Shown in pieces: positions 1 to 10,340 of a stretch of 64,000 nt of DNA. The stretch is taken from NCBI GenBank assembly GCA_018398805.1, contig JAGFBZ010000814.1:5602001-5666000 (forward strand). Reading direction: 5' to 3'. Numbering within the stretch: position 1 is the stretch's first letter; each line of letters opens with the position of its first letter. The stretch comes from Hirundichthys speculiger (Eukaryota; Chordata; Actinopteri; Beloniformes; Exocoetidae). The notes beneath the pieces are model-generated. The model searched no databases, was not told the DNA's origin, and saw only the letters and a program-made list of their open reading frames with translations. The translations under genes were made by a program, and so were the position numbers.

Positions 1-223
1 TTTCAAATCATTAAGACCAAGGAACACACCAGGGAGGTCCGAGATACCATTGTGGAGAAGTTTAAAGCCAGATTTGGTTACAAAAAGATTTCTCAAGCTT
101 TAAACAAGTAGCACTGTGCAAGCAATCAATATTGAAATGGAAGGAGTATCAGACAAATCTACCAAGACCTGGCCATCCCTCTAAACTTTCATCTCGAACA
201 AGGAGAAGACTGATCAGCAATCC
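1..223 (+). mobile_element. Tc1-like (family 1) transposase fragment, exact duplicate of 463-685
   Basis: By eye this stretch matches 463-685 base for base, including a stop codon in the degenerate transposase frame. It holds the segment before and including the W-x-E-Y...LPRPGHPSKL part of the DNA-binding region of a Tc1-like transposase. After base 223 the sequence departs from Tc1. The fragment touches the window edge, so its left limit is unknown. A recent tandem duplication, a gene conversion or an assembly duplication would all look like this. Confidence 0.8.
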
Positions 224-367
224 CAGGTGGTGCCCCGTTTCAATTTATCAACTTTGCTAATACCCTTCTGGTTATTAGCAGCTGTCTGCACAACATAACC
301 CTACTACAAAAGTTTTAATCTACTAGGGACATTCAGGATATCATTACAGTAAGGTCATGTGTTGTCA
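224..367. other. Non-Tc1 spacer between the duplicated fragments
   Basis: This AT-rich sequence lies between the end of the first Tc1 fragment and the inner part of the left inverted repeat of the fuller copy. I recognise nothing in it. Confidence 0.4.
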
Positions 368-593
368 CATTTTAGGCTTCAGACATAAAGATATACATTT
401 TTTTTTTGTCAAGAATCAACAAGTGGGACACAATCGTGAAGTAGAAGAAAATTTATTAGATATTTCAAATCATTAAGACCAAGGAACACACCAGGGAGGT
501 CCGAGATACCATTGTGGAGAAGTTTAAAGCCAGATTTGGTTACAAAAAGATTTCTCAAGCTTTAAACAAGTAGCACTGTGCAAGCAATCAATA

Positions 594-1819
594 TTGAAAT
601 GGAAGGAGTATCAGACAAATCTACCAAGACCTGGCCATCCCTCTAAACTTTCATCTCGAACAAGGAGAAGACTGATCAGCAATCCTGCTAAGAGGCCCAT
701 GATCACTCTGGATGAACTGCAGAGATCTACAGCTGAGGTGGGAGAGTCTGTCCATAGGACAACAATGAGTCATACACTGCACAAGTCTGGCCTTTATGGA
801 AGAGTGGCAAGAAGAAAGACATTTAATAATAATAATAATCCTTTATTGTCACTGTTCGCATTGTTACCAACATTAACTGTGAAAATCAGTTTAGCAGCTC
901 CACATGGCAACGGGAGGGAAAAACAAGAAAACACAAAAGCACGATATCACAATAAACAATATAAAAACAATATAAAATATAAAATATAAAATATAAATAA
1001 GTATTTACAAGGTATAAAAAAAATGGGTATGATAAATACGGGTATCAGTGTATACTGTAGTGCGAAAGAGCTTACATTATAGCAATATCATTATTTACAG
1101 CAGGTAGGTGTCTTTGGGGGGGAAGGGATATTGCACTTGGTGGTGAGTGTGACCATTGTCAGTCTTTGAGTGGGGGTGGGGTGATGGCTTTGACGGCCTG
1201 GGGGAAGAAGCTGTTAATGAGTCTTGTAGTTCTGGTTTTGAGAGAGCGGAATCTCTTTCTCAAAGATATCCATAAAAAGTCTTGTTTAAAGTTTGCCACA
1301 AGCTACTTGGGAGACACACCAAACATGTGGAAGAAGGTGCTCTGGTCAGATGAAACCAAAATTGAACTTTTTGGCCACAATGCAAAACGATATTTTTGGC
1401 ATAAAAACAACACAGCTCATCACCCTGAACACACCATCCCCACTGTCAAACATGGTGGTGGCAGCATCATGGTTTGGGCCTGCTTTTCTTCAGCAGGGAC
1501 TGGAAAGATGGTTAAAATTGATGAGGAAGATGGATGGAGCCAAATTCAGGACCATTCTGGAAGAAAACCTGTTGGAGTCTGCAAAAGACCTGAGACTGGG
1601 ACAGAGATTGAGCCAAAACATAAAGACAAATCTACAATGGAACGGTTCACAAATAAATGTATCCAGATGTTAAAATGGCAAAGACAAAGTCCAGACCTGA
1701 ATCCAATCGAGAATCTGTGGAAAGTGCTAAAGACTGCTGTTCACAAACGCTCTCCATCCAACCTCACTGAACTCCAGCTGTTTTGCAAGGAAGAATGGGC
1801 AAGAATTTTAGTCTCTTGA
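594..1819 (+). pseudogene. Tc1-like transposase pseudogene (family 1)
   Basis: This is a remnant of a Tc1/mariner DDE transposase, the enzyme that cuts the element out and joins it at TA sites. The N-terminal part (594-822) carries the second helix-turn-helix region, with W-K-E-Y...LPRPGHPSKL. The frame is then cut by a LINE insertion of about 435 bp. It resumes at about 1258 with KDIHKKSCLKFATSYLGDTP, then WSDETKIELFG holding the first catalytic Asp, and ends with SPDLNPIENLWKVLK holding the catalytic Glu. Compared with relatives, the stretch that should hold the second Asp (the DNDP-KH motif) is missing: at about 1605-1625 the sequence jumps from the RLRLG-type segment to PKHKDKSTM. The upstream part also contains stops. 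The gene is therefore dead for three independent reasons. The family call is firm. Confidence 0.88.
822..1258 (-). mobile_element. 5'-truncated LINE 3' end inserted in the Tc1 transposase
   Basis: Read on the minus strand, this begins with a short C-terminal coding piece (RFRSLKTRTTRLINSFFPQA), the usual end of L2/Rex-type LINE ORF2 proteins. A 3' UTR follows, ending GACAATAAAGG with an (ATT)n tail, seen on the plus strand as AATAATAATAATAATCC at 825. Tc1 transposase sequence continues on either side, so the LINE inserted into the Tc1. I could not define a clean target duplication. Confidence 0.75.
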
Positions 1820-2117
1820 TGTGCAGAACTGATAGAGACATACCACAAAAGACTTGCAGCTGTAATTGCAGCAAAAGGTGGGGCTACAAAGTATTAATGC
1901 AAGGGGGCCCAATAACATTGCATGCTCCACTTTTCAGTTTTTTATAATATCCAATAAATTTTGTTCTACTTCACGATTGTGTCCTACTTGTTGTTGATTC
2001 TTAACAAAAATTGAAATTTTAAATCTTTATGTGTGAGGCCTGAAATGTGGATTAAGGTTGAAAAGTTCAAGGGGGCAGAATACTTTCGCAAGGCACTATA
2101 TCTGTGTGTGGAACAAG

Positions 2118-2230
2118 ATGCCCCATCTTCTCACCCTGCCAGCTATAGAGTCGCTCCGTGCAGATCTGGTCAGGTGCAGAGAGGAGCTGGAGGTACTAAC
2201 ATCAGCCTCCGACTTGGCCCCCTGGTGCCG
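2118..2230 (+). pseudogene. Head module of a repeat-encoding ORF (locus 1)
   Basis: The plus strand encodes MPHLLTLPAIESLRADLVRC followed by REELEVLTSAS. The same module occurs on the minus strand at about 27400-27480 (LPQLLALPTLESLSADLIRC, REELEALTS). The conservation is at protein level as well as DNA, and in both places the module is followed by an in-frame tandem repeat. It is leucine-rich with heptad-like spacing, so a short helical or coiled-coil segment is plausible. I do not recognise the family. Retroelement gag leader sequence is one possibility, because locus 2 sits next to an LTR-like sequence. The right end of the Tc1 element lies immediately upstream, so the original 5' part is separated or lost here. 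Confidence 0.5.
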
Positions 2231-2308
2231 TTTCATCCGTCCTCGTTCCCGAGGCGGCCGTCCGCCTGAACTGTCTCTGCCGTCTGCCTATGCGGAGAGG
2301 CCGCCCCC

Positions 2309-2613
2309 ATGTACTGCTTTGGGCCTCTGTCAGGCACCGAGGCCGACCCCCTGTACTGTTTTGGGCCTCCGTCAGGTGCCAAGGCCGACCCCCTGGACTG
2401 TTTAGGGCCTCCTTCCGGTGCCGAGGCCGACCCCCTGGACTGTTTTGGGCCCCTGTCAGATGCCGAGGCCGACCCCCTGGACTGTTTTGGGCCTCCTTCC
2501 GGCACCTGGGGCCGACCCCCTGGACTGTTTTGGGCCTCCGTCAGGCGCCGAGGCCGACCTCCTGGACTACTTTGGGCCTCCGTCAGGCACCGAGGCCGAC
2601 CCCCTGGCCGGTT
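2309..2613 (+). repeat. 42-bp GC-rich minisatellite, about 7 units
   Basis: Seven or so copies of a 42-bp unit contain GACCCCCTGGACTGTTTTGG, GCCTCCGTCAGG and a variable -GCCGAGGCC- end. The length is a multiple of three, so each unit encodes 14 residues in every frame (for example GTEADPLDCFGPPS or PRPTPWTVLGLRQA), and long open frames on both strands follow from this. Units differ by a few substitutions; one is altered near 2500. The array follows directly after the head module. Confidence 0.9.
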
Positions 2614-2840
2614 GTAGAATTATTCCTCAGTTCTCAACAAAAGGCTAGAAAAGTAAATAGTACTCAAAAGAAACATCTGGAGGAGCATCTTGCAACTACT
2701 TAGGTTAATTGGGAACAGATTAGTGACAGATTGTCTATTTAAAAAGCCCCTTCTGAGAGACTCTGCCTCTCAGAAGGAAAGATAGTTGGTGGTGGATCAA
2801 AAAACACTGAAATTACAATGTTAAACAATTGTAATTTCAG

Positions 2841-2843
<3 letters not shown>
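2614..2843. other. Unclassified spacer with a small hairpin
   Basis: No gene is seen. Bases 2808-2840 form an imperfect stem, with TGAAATTACA pairing with TGTAATTTCA, just before the AT microsatellite. Confidence 0.4.
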
Positions 2844-2896
<53 letters not shown>

Positions 2897-2899
2897 TAT
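2844..2899. repeat. (AT)n microsatellite
   Basis: A nearly pure AT dinucleotide run with one interruption at 2888-2891. The composite hAT-like element begins at its right edge. Confidence 0.97.
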
Positions 2900-3189
2900 T
2901 AGGGCTGGGCAACGATTAAAATTTTTAATCACGATTAATTGCATTATTTCCTTGATTAATCACGATTAATCGCATTGTATACAAAATAATTAAACAATGA
3001 ATTCAAAAGTAGTGTAAAATGCACTTTTATTTAAATGTTCTGCTGCCATATGAACTAAAGTGCCATAACATTTGTTATTCTAACACTTTTAACATCACCA
3101 CTTGTCAGTAAACATATTTAGTGTAAATCTCATCTTTAAAAATGTAAAATAAAATAAAGCTTGTAATAATCCACATCTGATCCCCCAGT

Positions 3190-4430
3190 GTGATTAATTT
3201 AATCCAGTGAACGGGCAATGCACCCTTCTGCCCAGACATTGCCTCTACTCTGCCCACATACTAAGCCTCCAACCTCTTGAACTATGTTAACCATGAACTT
3301 TGAATGTTTTTCCCCTCCCAGGCACAACCTGACAGTGTAACAGATGAACTGTTCGACCCGTGGGTAACTCCAAAGACTACGACCAGCATCCCAGTTTTCG
3401 GAACTAAGTGGGGGGATGCTGGGCCACACCATGTGCTACAGAAGACCGCATGGTTATTCTGAGACAAAGGACCTCTGGAATGACTGCAACTCCCAACATG
3501 CTTTGCAATGTTTATGGTTTTATGACAGGGTGATAGGGGGTTACACCATGTCTAACTGGCTGAGGAGCCCCCTTCCCAGCAGGGGTTCCTGGCAAAGGCT
3601 GACCACGTCCACCCGCTTAAATACTGGCTCCCTCCTCCCACTCTCTCTCTCTGACCTCCGCTACACAGAGGGAAGGTGCACATCCCTCTTCCTACTTTGT
3701 TTTTTTTTTTTTCTCTTCTTCCGGACGACACGCTTACCTCCTTTGTTGCTTTGTTTTATTTATTTTTTTATTTGATTTTTTGTTGGCCAGTCGCCAACTT
3801 TTTTGTGCTTTTCATTTTTAACAGAAGCTCTGCAGTCTCACCGTATCGCCTTTTTGACAGAGCAATCATTGAATAATTTTGGCTATCCGAAGTTAGTTGT
3901 AGCGGACCCTTTTGGCAGCAATTTATTTCTTTTTTTTAAGTTCTCCTCCACGTGCGGCGGAGAGTGGATGAGGTACTCCCTGATTTTTGACGTTTGAAAC
4001 CCTGAAATCACCACGCTTAGAACTTTTTAGTCAAGCTGACCAAATTTTTGTATTAGTTTTAATATTTTTATTTTGTTTTATTTTATTTTTCCTTTTGGGG
4101 CTCACATCAATTTTGAACGGCCAAGTCATAAGTCATCGAACTATTAACTGCCGATTCCCGTGACTGGGCAAGGCCGGAGTGCAGAGCTTTCCACCGAACC
4201 AATCTCTGCCAACCAGCACCGTGTGCGGGGACACCAGAACGTCAAGCCTGCCAGGTCTGATTCCGAGACTCCGGAACTGATTTGCCCACCAGACGAACGG
4301 AAGCACTACCATCATGTGCTATATCCTGAGATCCTGCAGGCAGGATCCCCTCAGCCATCGGCCTAAAACAGTTTCCGGAGGGCCCACGGTGAACCGTTTA
4401 AACCGACGGCCACAGACCTAAATCGCTATA
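3190..4430. other. Unclassified insert within the composite element
   Basis: This block lacks the ATTAA-rich composition of the flanking element and is more GC-balanced. A TTAAATA box at about 3617 is followed by a CT-rich stretch, and a long T-rich tract spans 3690-4100. Reading frames here are short and unlike any protein I know. An LTR-like or promoter-containing retroelement piece is possible, but I cannot identify it. Confidence 0.3.
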
Positions 4431-4671
4431 GGGAGTTTTTGTTTTCAAACAGAATTGTTAATATTGCTACCTGAGTTGCTACCTGAACTGTAAAGTACAC
4501 AGATTTTTTTACCGCTCTCCATGTCTGTTTTAGCTTTTCTGCATGTTCCGCCAATTCTTTTCCTGTTCCACAGCAGCCAGTAACAAACTTTTCAAAACAA
4601 AAGCATGTGACCAACATGCGTTAACGCGCGATAAAATAAATGTCGGCATTAATAAATTAATGAGTTAATGC

Positions 4672-5212
4672 TAATGTTGTGCTGTTTTTGCCCCCCTTTT
4701 TCTTTCTGTGTATTTGCAAGCCAGAGTTTCCTGGTTTTCATGCTTACTTGCAGTTCCATCCTCTGTCCATCCCGGGGTTCACCTCCACTTGTGTTTGGGT
4801 GCCGACTGGCGTGGTGATCGGCGACCTGGTCCTCTGGCCATCTCATCCCAGTGCTGCTACCTCCATCTGTTTATATTTATGTTTATGTGGTCTTTGTATT
4901 TAGTCATTTGTGTGCTCTACTCTCTCTGTCCTCCATTCTCTCTGTGTTCTCCATCCTCTCTCTGTCCTGTCTCCCCTCTTTTCTGTCTTTACCCGGCTGG
5001 CCTTCGGCAGGAAGGTCCCCCCATATGAGCCAGGTCCTGCTCAAGGTCTCTTCCTCTTAAAGTGGAGTTTTTCCTTGCCTCTGTTTGGCTTAAAGGTTTT
5101 TTTTCTCCCTATGTGGGAGTTTTTTTTACCTGCCATTGTCATTGATTGGATTTGATATTATAATTTTAGTTAATGCAATTAATTGAACTGAATTGAATTG
5201 AATTAATGCGAT
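4672..5212 (+). mobile_element. Retroelement 3' end with (TGAAT)n tail
   Basis: The stretch CTGCTCAAGGTCTCTTCCTC, then AAAGTGGAGTTTTTCCTTGCC, followed by a GAACTGAATTGAATTGAATT tail, is the familiar 3' end of a very abundant teleost retroelement. No coding part is left, so the copy is 5'-truncated. It lies inside the composite hAT-like element. Confidence 0.65.
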
Positions 5213-5236
5213 AATAATGCGTTAACTTGCCGTGCC

Positions 5237-5239
<3 letters not shown>

Positions 5240-5285
<46 letters not shown>
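5240..5285. repeat. (AT)n microsatellite
   Basis: A pure AT run immediately to the right of the composite element. It is probably the other half of the run at 2844-2899, split by the insertion. Confidence 0.95.
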
Positions 5286-5289
<4 letters not shown>

Positions 5290-5392
5290 CCCTGCCTTTC
5301 CCCCGTAGACAGCTGGTATAGGCTCCAGCAGATCCCCGTGACCCTTTAAGGATGAAACGGGTATAGAAAATGGATGGATGGATGGATATATA
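5286..5392 (+). mobile_element. LINE/SINE 3' tail with (TGGA)n
   Basis: CAGCTGGTATAGGCTCCAGC, then GACCCTTTAAGGATGAAACG and GGTATAGAAAATGGATGGAT match the common teleost retroposon tail that ends in (TGGA)n. Minus-strand relatives lie at 37013 and 42755, a plus-strand relative at 61040, and a further tail at 53567. Confidence 0.75.
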
Positions 5393-6302
5393 TATGTGTA
5401 TTTATTGCATTAAAGTACAAGAAAGCATTAATCAAGGACCACATTTTATTTATTTATTAATTTTTTTGTGTTTACTATTATCATACTCATATGCAATATA
5501 GTTCTGTACCAGGGACATTGTCAAAGTGGTGCAATCCACATGGGAAAAGACAGAAGGCACACGCCAAAGATGGAGGAATGATTTATTAGGTACAAGGAGG
5601 TACAAGTAGAATGCACTGTAAACCAAGGGATAGAGAACTTTTTAATGGGCTCCTCTTGGAAGACAAACAACTGGGGGTTTTTCTTGTTCATCTTACTGAA
5701 TGGATTTGAGGCCTCTGGCACCCGCCAGGTGAGCTGTCAGAACTTTAACAAGCTCAGTGATTTTTATTACTTTACTCAGGTCTTGTGCTTTAATTTTCTC
5801 TAGTTTCCAACCTCTTTTTGCAGGCAATAAAATAAGTTATATCCTGTCATCATATTTATTTTCGTCTACAAGTATGTTGTGTGGCCACATTAACACTTCA
5901 GTCTCAGTGTCCTGGCACAGACGGAGCAAGAGCAGTCTTTACAATGTGGCATTACCACAGCCACAAAAAAATCAATGACACTCTATGTTTGATAGATGTA
6001 AAACATGAGATTAATAAGAGTTTTAAAACCAGTATTTTAACATGAACAAAAATCCTTTGTTCTGCTTTAAGCAGCATTACAGTTACTGACACCCCACTAC
6101 TGTGACTAGTGGCATATAACGCCTGGTAAATCTAGTCTTAATAGCCATATGTCACTGTACAGTGGTTCTTTACTCTGGCTGCCACCTTTTTTTCATTTCC
6201 TTTTTTTTTTTCATGTTTTTGAGAATTTGATACTGAACTACTGAACTGATACTGAATTCTTAGAAAAAATGAGTTTCTAAAATAAAATTGACCTTGCACT
6301 TT
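5393..6302. other. No gene seen
   Basis: AT-rich sequence with short open frames only, a poly-T tract at 6199-6212, and no recognisable element. Confidence 0.5.
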
Positions 6303-7240
6303 AGGGCCCGAGCACTGATGGTATGAGGACCTTATTGTATTTTGAATGTTATTATTATTATTATTATTATCCTAAATGGATTGCTTTATGGGGGGCCTTA
6401 ATAAGCTCAAACTCACTAAATTTTGCACACATTAGCTGTGTATGAAATTTACGTATTTCATAGGGTTCAGGCATGAGTGCACAAAAATGGGCTTAATAGC
6501 GCCTCGTGCTTTCAGTTTATCAACGAGCCCCAGCATATGCTTTTGTCTACATAGATGAAAGTTGTGTTACAGGTGAATCAGCCTCAGACCTACAGTCTCT
6601 TGGACATACCCTCTAACTCCCACAGGAAGTCCCCTATTTTGAATGGAATATTTTCTGTATTTTGGCCATTTTCAGGCTTGTAGTTTAATGAACTATTCCC
6701 AGAGATTTAGTCAGACTGACTTAAAAAAATGTTTTGGTTCAAATCTAGACACACGGCTAATGAAAGTTTGCAAAGCTTATAACTTTTTACCAGGGGGCAT
6801 GACCGTAGTGACGAGGCAAAGATTGATGTAATTTCGATGACTGGGCATGAAAAGAATCAGCTGTAACTTGGCCATACATTGTTTGATTTGGTACAAAATG
6901 AATGAGTATGATTGTAGTCCCATCCTGAACACATAGAATCTGAAATATTCAGGAACAGTTGTAGCATCACCTATTGGCAACAGAAAATGTCATGTTTTCC
7001 ATTTGGTATCCCTGCTCCTATTGTGATGAACCCGCACACCTTAAACCCAGTCTTATCAGTAGAAAGACATTGAAGATGACTGACAATGAAAACTGTAACT
7101 TTTTATCAAATGGCATCACCGTGAGAGTATGGCAAAGTTCGATGTCTCACCATGAATGAAAAAGTTGTTCTAACTTGCACATATGTTGTCCAATTTGCTC
7201 CAAAATCCACACGCTTGATGATTCCTCCACTCCAAACAAG
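6303..7240 (+). mobile_element. Dispersed teleost repeat beginning GGGCCCGAGCAC, degenerate
   Basis: The start (GGGCCCGAGCACTGATGGTA, then AGGACCTTATTGTA), an (ATT)n run at 6351-6370, and repeated phrases such as AGCTCAAACTCACTAAATTT, GCGCCTCGTG and AGGAAGTCCCCTATTTTGAA match a very common interspersed repeat of fish genomes. The right limit is indistinct. No protein is encoded. The class is uncertain to me; it is probably a non-autonomous DNA element. Confidence 0.55.
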
Positions 7241-7760
7241 CGTAAATGACAATCTAGCTGGTTCAGAACCAACCAGGACCAATCTGACCTGGTGGGGGCC
7301 AGTGAAATCAATTCCAGAATACACTGGCTGAAGCTGGCAGCTTGTCTCTACAGCTTGTACATTTTTTTTCACTATTTCTGGTGGTTTTTGTCAATTTTTT
7401 TTTATCAATTACTGATGAATATTACTGTGAAGAGAAGAGTTTATTCAAGAGAAGAGCTTCTTTCATTGAAACTAACAAAATCTGGAGTATATCATCTTAT
7501 TCCATTTGAGATTAAGGAGATTATGGTTGCCATGCTGGTGCCAGGAAATGGAGATACAAGCCCTTTCTGCCATCAGTCATCATGGGAAATTTCAACTTCC
7601 TGACCAATAAGAGTGATGAACTTGAGATAATGGTGAAGAGTCAGAAAGAGTACCATGAGTGCAGCCTTATGTGTTTTACTGTGTAGTGCCCTCTTGACAA
7701 CTGTCTATTTTAAGGTGCGCTCCCCAGGTTCATCAACCCCTGTAAACTAACAAACTGCTC

Positions 7761-7809
7761 AATCCAGGTCTGTCTGACCATTGCTGTGAGGTCAGACACA
7801 CCTGGATTA
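7761..7809. repeat. Perfect-core hairpin at the left edge of the inverted repeat
   Basis: AATCCAGGTCTGTCTGACC faces GGTCAGACACACCTGGATT across a short loop, with one mismatch. The hairpin straddles the outer edge of the 140-bp inverted repeat at 7780. Confidence 0.7.
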
Positions 7810-9027
7810 ATCAGTTTGTCAATTAATGGCACACAGGAAACAAAGCAGCTGGCTGAAGTTCAGGAAGTAGTGCAGCTGTGCATCAAGCCAAATTGACATA
7901 ATGTGAACATTCATTATAGTGTAGTGTAGTATATACAGCTGTCACTTTTTGCGCAACGCCCCTCCCGCTTCTCCCCGTTGCTTAGCAACGCTCAAAATTT
8001 GTGCCGTCATCGGACTTTGACAACTATTGTCATCACTAAATCTTTGAAACAAACAGCAAAATTTAAGATTTGAACCCAACAAAAATAACAGCTGGCTGTT
8101 GTACCAGAGATCTGAGTGAGGGAGAGTCAGAAAGAGCAGAGATAACGGCAGATGTGAGTGAGGAGGAATCGGTGGAGAGAGAGACCGACGACTCGTCCTT
8201 TTTACCAGGTGATTAGACATCAACTAAGGATGAGGAGCCGAATTTATGAAAAAGGCCCAGCTTCTATAAGTGAGGGGTCACCCACCACATACATTCAGTC
8301 CTCAGACACAATGGGGCCCTGCGGAAATACTGTGACAGGTAAATTTGGAAGTCAAACGTTTTAGTTTCATCTGGTTCTAATCATTTGGCATTTTAGCGAG
8401 GCTACGACTGACTGATCTAATCATAAATATTTACATTGTTCAGAGGCAGCTCAACCTGTGTGTGAGGTACATGAGACGGCCAAAGACAGAACCGTTTGGA
8501 GACCCATAAAGCTGGGACTGCGGGCCGGGAGAGCCCAGTCCACAAATGTCCCAGTGGAGAGAGGCAGTCCAACTCCATTCGCGTGCCGCAACATTGACGA
8601 TCCTGTGTGCTACAGCATATCTGTGACTGTACGGTGGCGGAGGCGTGCCGGTGATAAGAGGAGGGCTGAGAATGGAGTAATGTGTGTGAGGGGGAGCGCG
8701 CAGCATTAATCCGTTTTTCCAAAATTATTGTAATATCTATTAACATCTGAAATCTGTTTTGTATTGAAAACAGTCTGTCATTCGATTGCTGTTGTTTTCA
8801 TGTTTGTTTTAACATAGAGCTCTTACAGTTTGTTGATGAATGTACCGATGTATTTATTTGTGTGGGTGAGAGAGAGTGCGCAGCATTACGGCCACGTAGA
8901 AAAAAGCTCGCAAAAATATACATTTTAAACACTTATTTTGTCAAGTTTCCATTATTAATTCAGAAATATTTAGGAATTAGCCACTTCAAAACATCTAGAA
9001 ATGACATCTTAGCATCACTGTCGCTGA

Positions 9028-9410
9028 ATCAGAATCAGAATCAGAATCAGATTTATTATTGTCACTGAGCCAGCGTCCCAACACAGTGAAATTTGTCTTC
9101 CCAGTACACCGTCCAAGAGAAACATACAGAAACAACAACAACAACATATGGACAGGGGTCAACGGTGCTTGGGTCAGCGCTATAAAAGCGCTTCTACCAT
9201 GTCAGAGAGTAGTATACTCAAGCACATGCCCAAGTACACCACCCTCCGGCCAGGGCACTTTTAGCAGAAGAAAATATATTCACATAGGGGATGGGGGGGG
9301 GGAGAGGATAAAAAAGAGGTGTCTCACACCACATGTCCTTGATCAGAGGCACATGTTGTGGGATTCACAACAAAACACAAAAACTGTTGTAGCAAAGGGG
9401 TCAAAATGAC
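9028..9410 (-). mobile_element. LINE 3' end with (ATTCTG)n tail, antisense
   Basis: On the minus strand it runs CTTGGACGGTGTACTGGGAA, GACAAATTTCACTGTGTTGG, GACGCTGGCTCAGTGACAAT, then AATAAATCTGATTCTGATTC. The plus-strand relative at about 15400-15510 has the same order of blocks. Only the 3' part remains. Confidence 0.7.
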
Positions 9411-9659
9411 CCCCCTTGGCGGTTCTAGGAAGTTTGGAATGTTGGCAGTTCTAGTGCTAAAGCTCCTCTCTTTTTCCCTTCAGCTCACCTCATACCACCG
9501 TGGATACTTCCAATACATAACGAAAGAGGGAACCCCAGATCCATGGTGGGCGAAACCAAATCTCATCACCGGAGGGGGGGTGCAGATCATTGTCACTTTT
9601 TTATCTTTTTTACTGCCATTGAGAAAATCTACCACATTGTCGTGTTTATAATACCTAAC

Positions 9660-10340
9660 ATTCATTTTAAATAATTATGATATGATATTGGGGGGGTTGT
9701 GGTGGCTGGTTTAAATTATTGGGTGGGTTGCAACCGACCCATCCCCCCCATAAATTACACCTGTGCGCGCACGCATCGGTGCGAGAGAAGCACGATGGCG
9801 CCACGGGAGGACATGACAGCTCCAGAGGCATTTCCAAAGGAGGGCCCGGCTGTGCCGAGATGCTGCAACCTGTACCCCCCACGTAAGCTGAGAGAACCAG
9901 GACTGAAAAGGAGCCGCTCTTGCGACCAGATCCGCGGAGCGTAATCAAACAGTGGTTCTGCCGTTATCCAAGCTTAATCCTCCCCGCTCCTAGATATCAG
10001 CGGAGCATACGTTCCTGCCCTATACTACTGAACCTGGATCATCAATCCAGTTCCACGGACTTAACAAAATGCCATCGATCGCTTCCAGAGCGATCCACGT
10101 AAGAGGCTTTTGTGTCTGGGCAGAGTTACTTAGCTTAGTTAATATTTTTGTGCTTACTGTAACACTGTTTACGATTGAGCCCACTGGTAATCCGCCAGTG
10201 TATATTTACCCACGTGATCACCGTGTTTCCCCACTACTGGCTGATAGATTTCCAGACAAACGATCAGGACGAGAGTGTGGACGTCTGCTTCACACTCTCC
10301 CTCCTGTGTGGAAATCCTCGGAGTGATCACAGCATTGGTG
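9660..10340 (+). other. GC-richer block of unknown origin
   Basis: This interval, inside the A/A' segment, is GC-richer than its surroundings and has several short open frames (an 81-codon frame from 9699, an 85-codon frame from 10069). None matches a family I know. A retroelement leader or a transposon 5' exon is possible; I can support nothing specific. Confidence 0.25.

Larger units (their letters stand above)
368..2100 (+). mobile_element. Tc1-like DNA transposon (family 1), defective, with nested LINE
   Basis: Bases 368-462 and the reverse complement of about 1948-2055 align almost completely; shared blocks include GACACAATCGTGAAGTAGAA. The right end runs on to the outer terminus, GGGGGCAGAATACTTTCGCA followed by AGGCACTATA, ending at a TA. 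The left terminus lacks this outer part of roughly 45 bp, so the 5' inverted repeat is truncated and the element cannot be excised as it stands. Between the repeats lies a broken transposase interrupted by an antisense LINE fragment. The family resembles the very common fish Tc1 elements whose ends read CAGTGCCTTGCGAAAGTATT (recall, not searched). Confidence 0.9.
2900..5239 (+). mobile_element. hAT-like non-autonomous element, composite (copy 1)
   Basis: The left end reads TAGGGCTGGGCAACGATTAA. The right end, reverse complemented, reads TTAGGGCACGGCAAGTTAAC. Both ends abut AT microsatellite, so an 8-bp target duplication cannot be read. The subterminal sequence, rich in TTAATCACGATTAA motifs, recurs at 11193 (copy 2). 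The sequence from about 3190 to 4430 is absent from copy 2 and is probably a later insertion. A retroelement tail occupies about 4670-5210. No transposase is visible. The hAT assignment rests on remembered similarity of the ends to teleost hAT-derived repeats. Confidence 0.65.

Noticed and set aside
8158..8709. Possible transposase exons between the A repeats
   Set aside because: One acidic segment and a donor-like site are suggestive, but no catalytic motif or second exon could be found, so it is mentioned only within the A/A' element.
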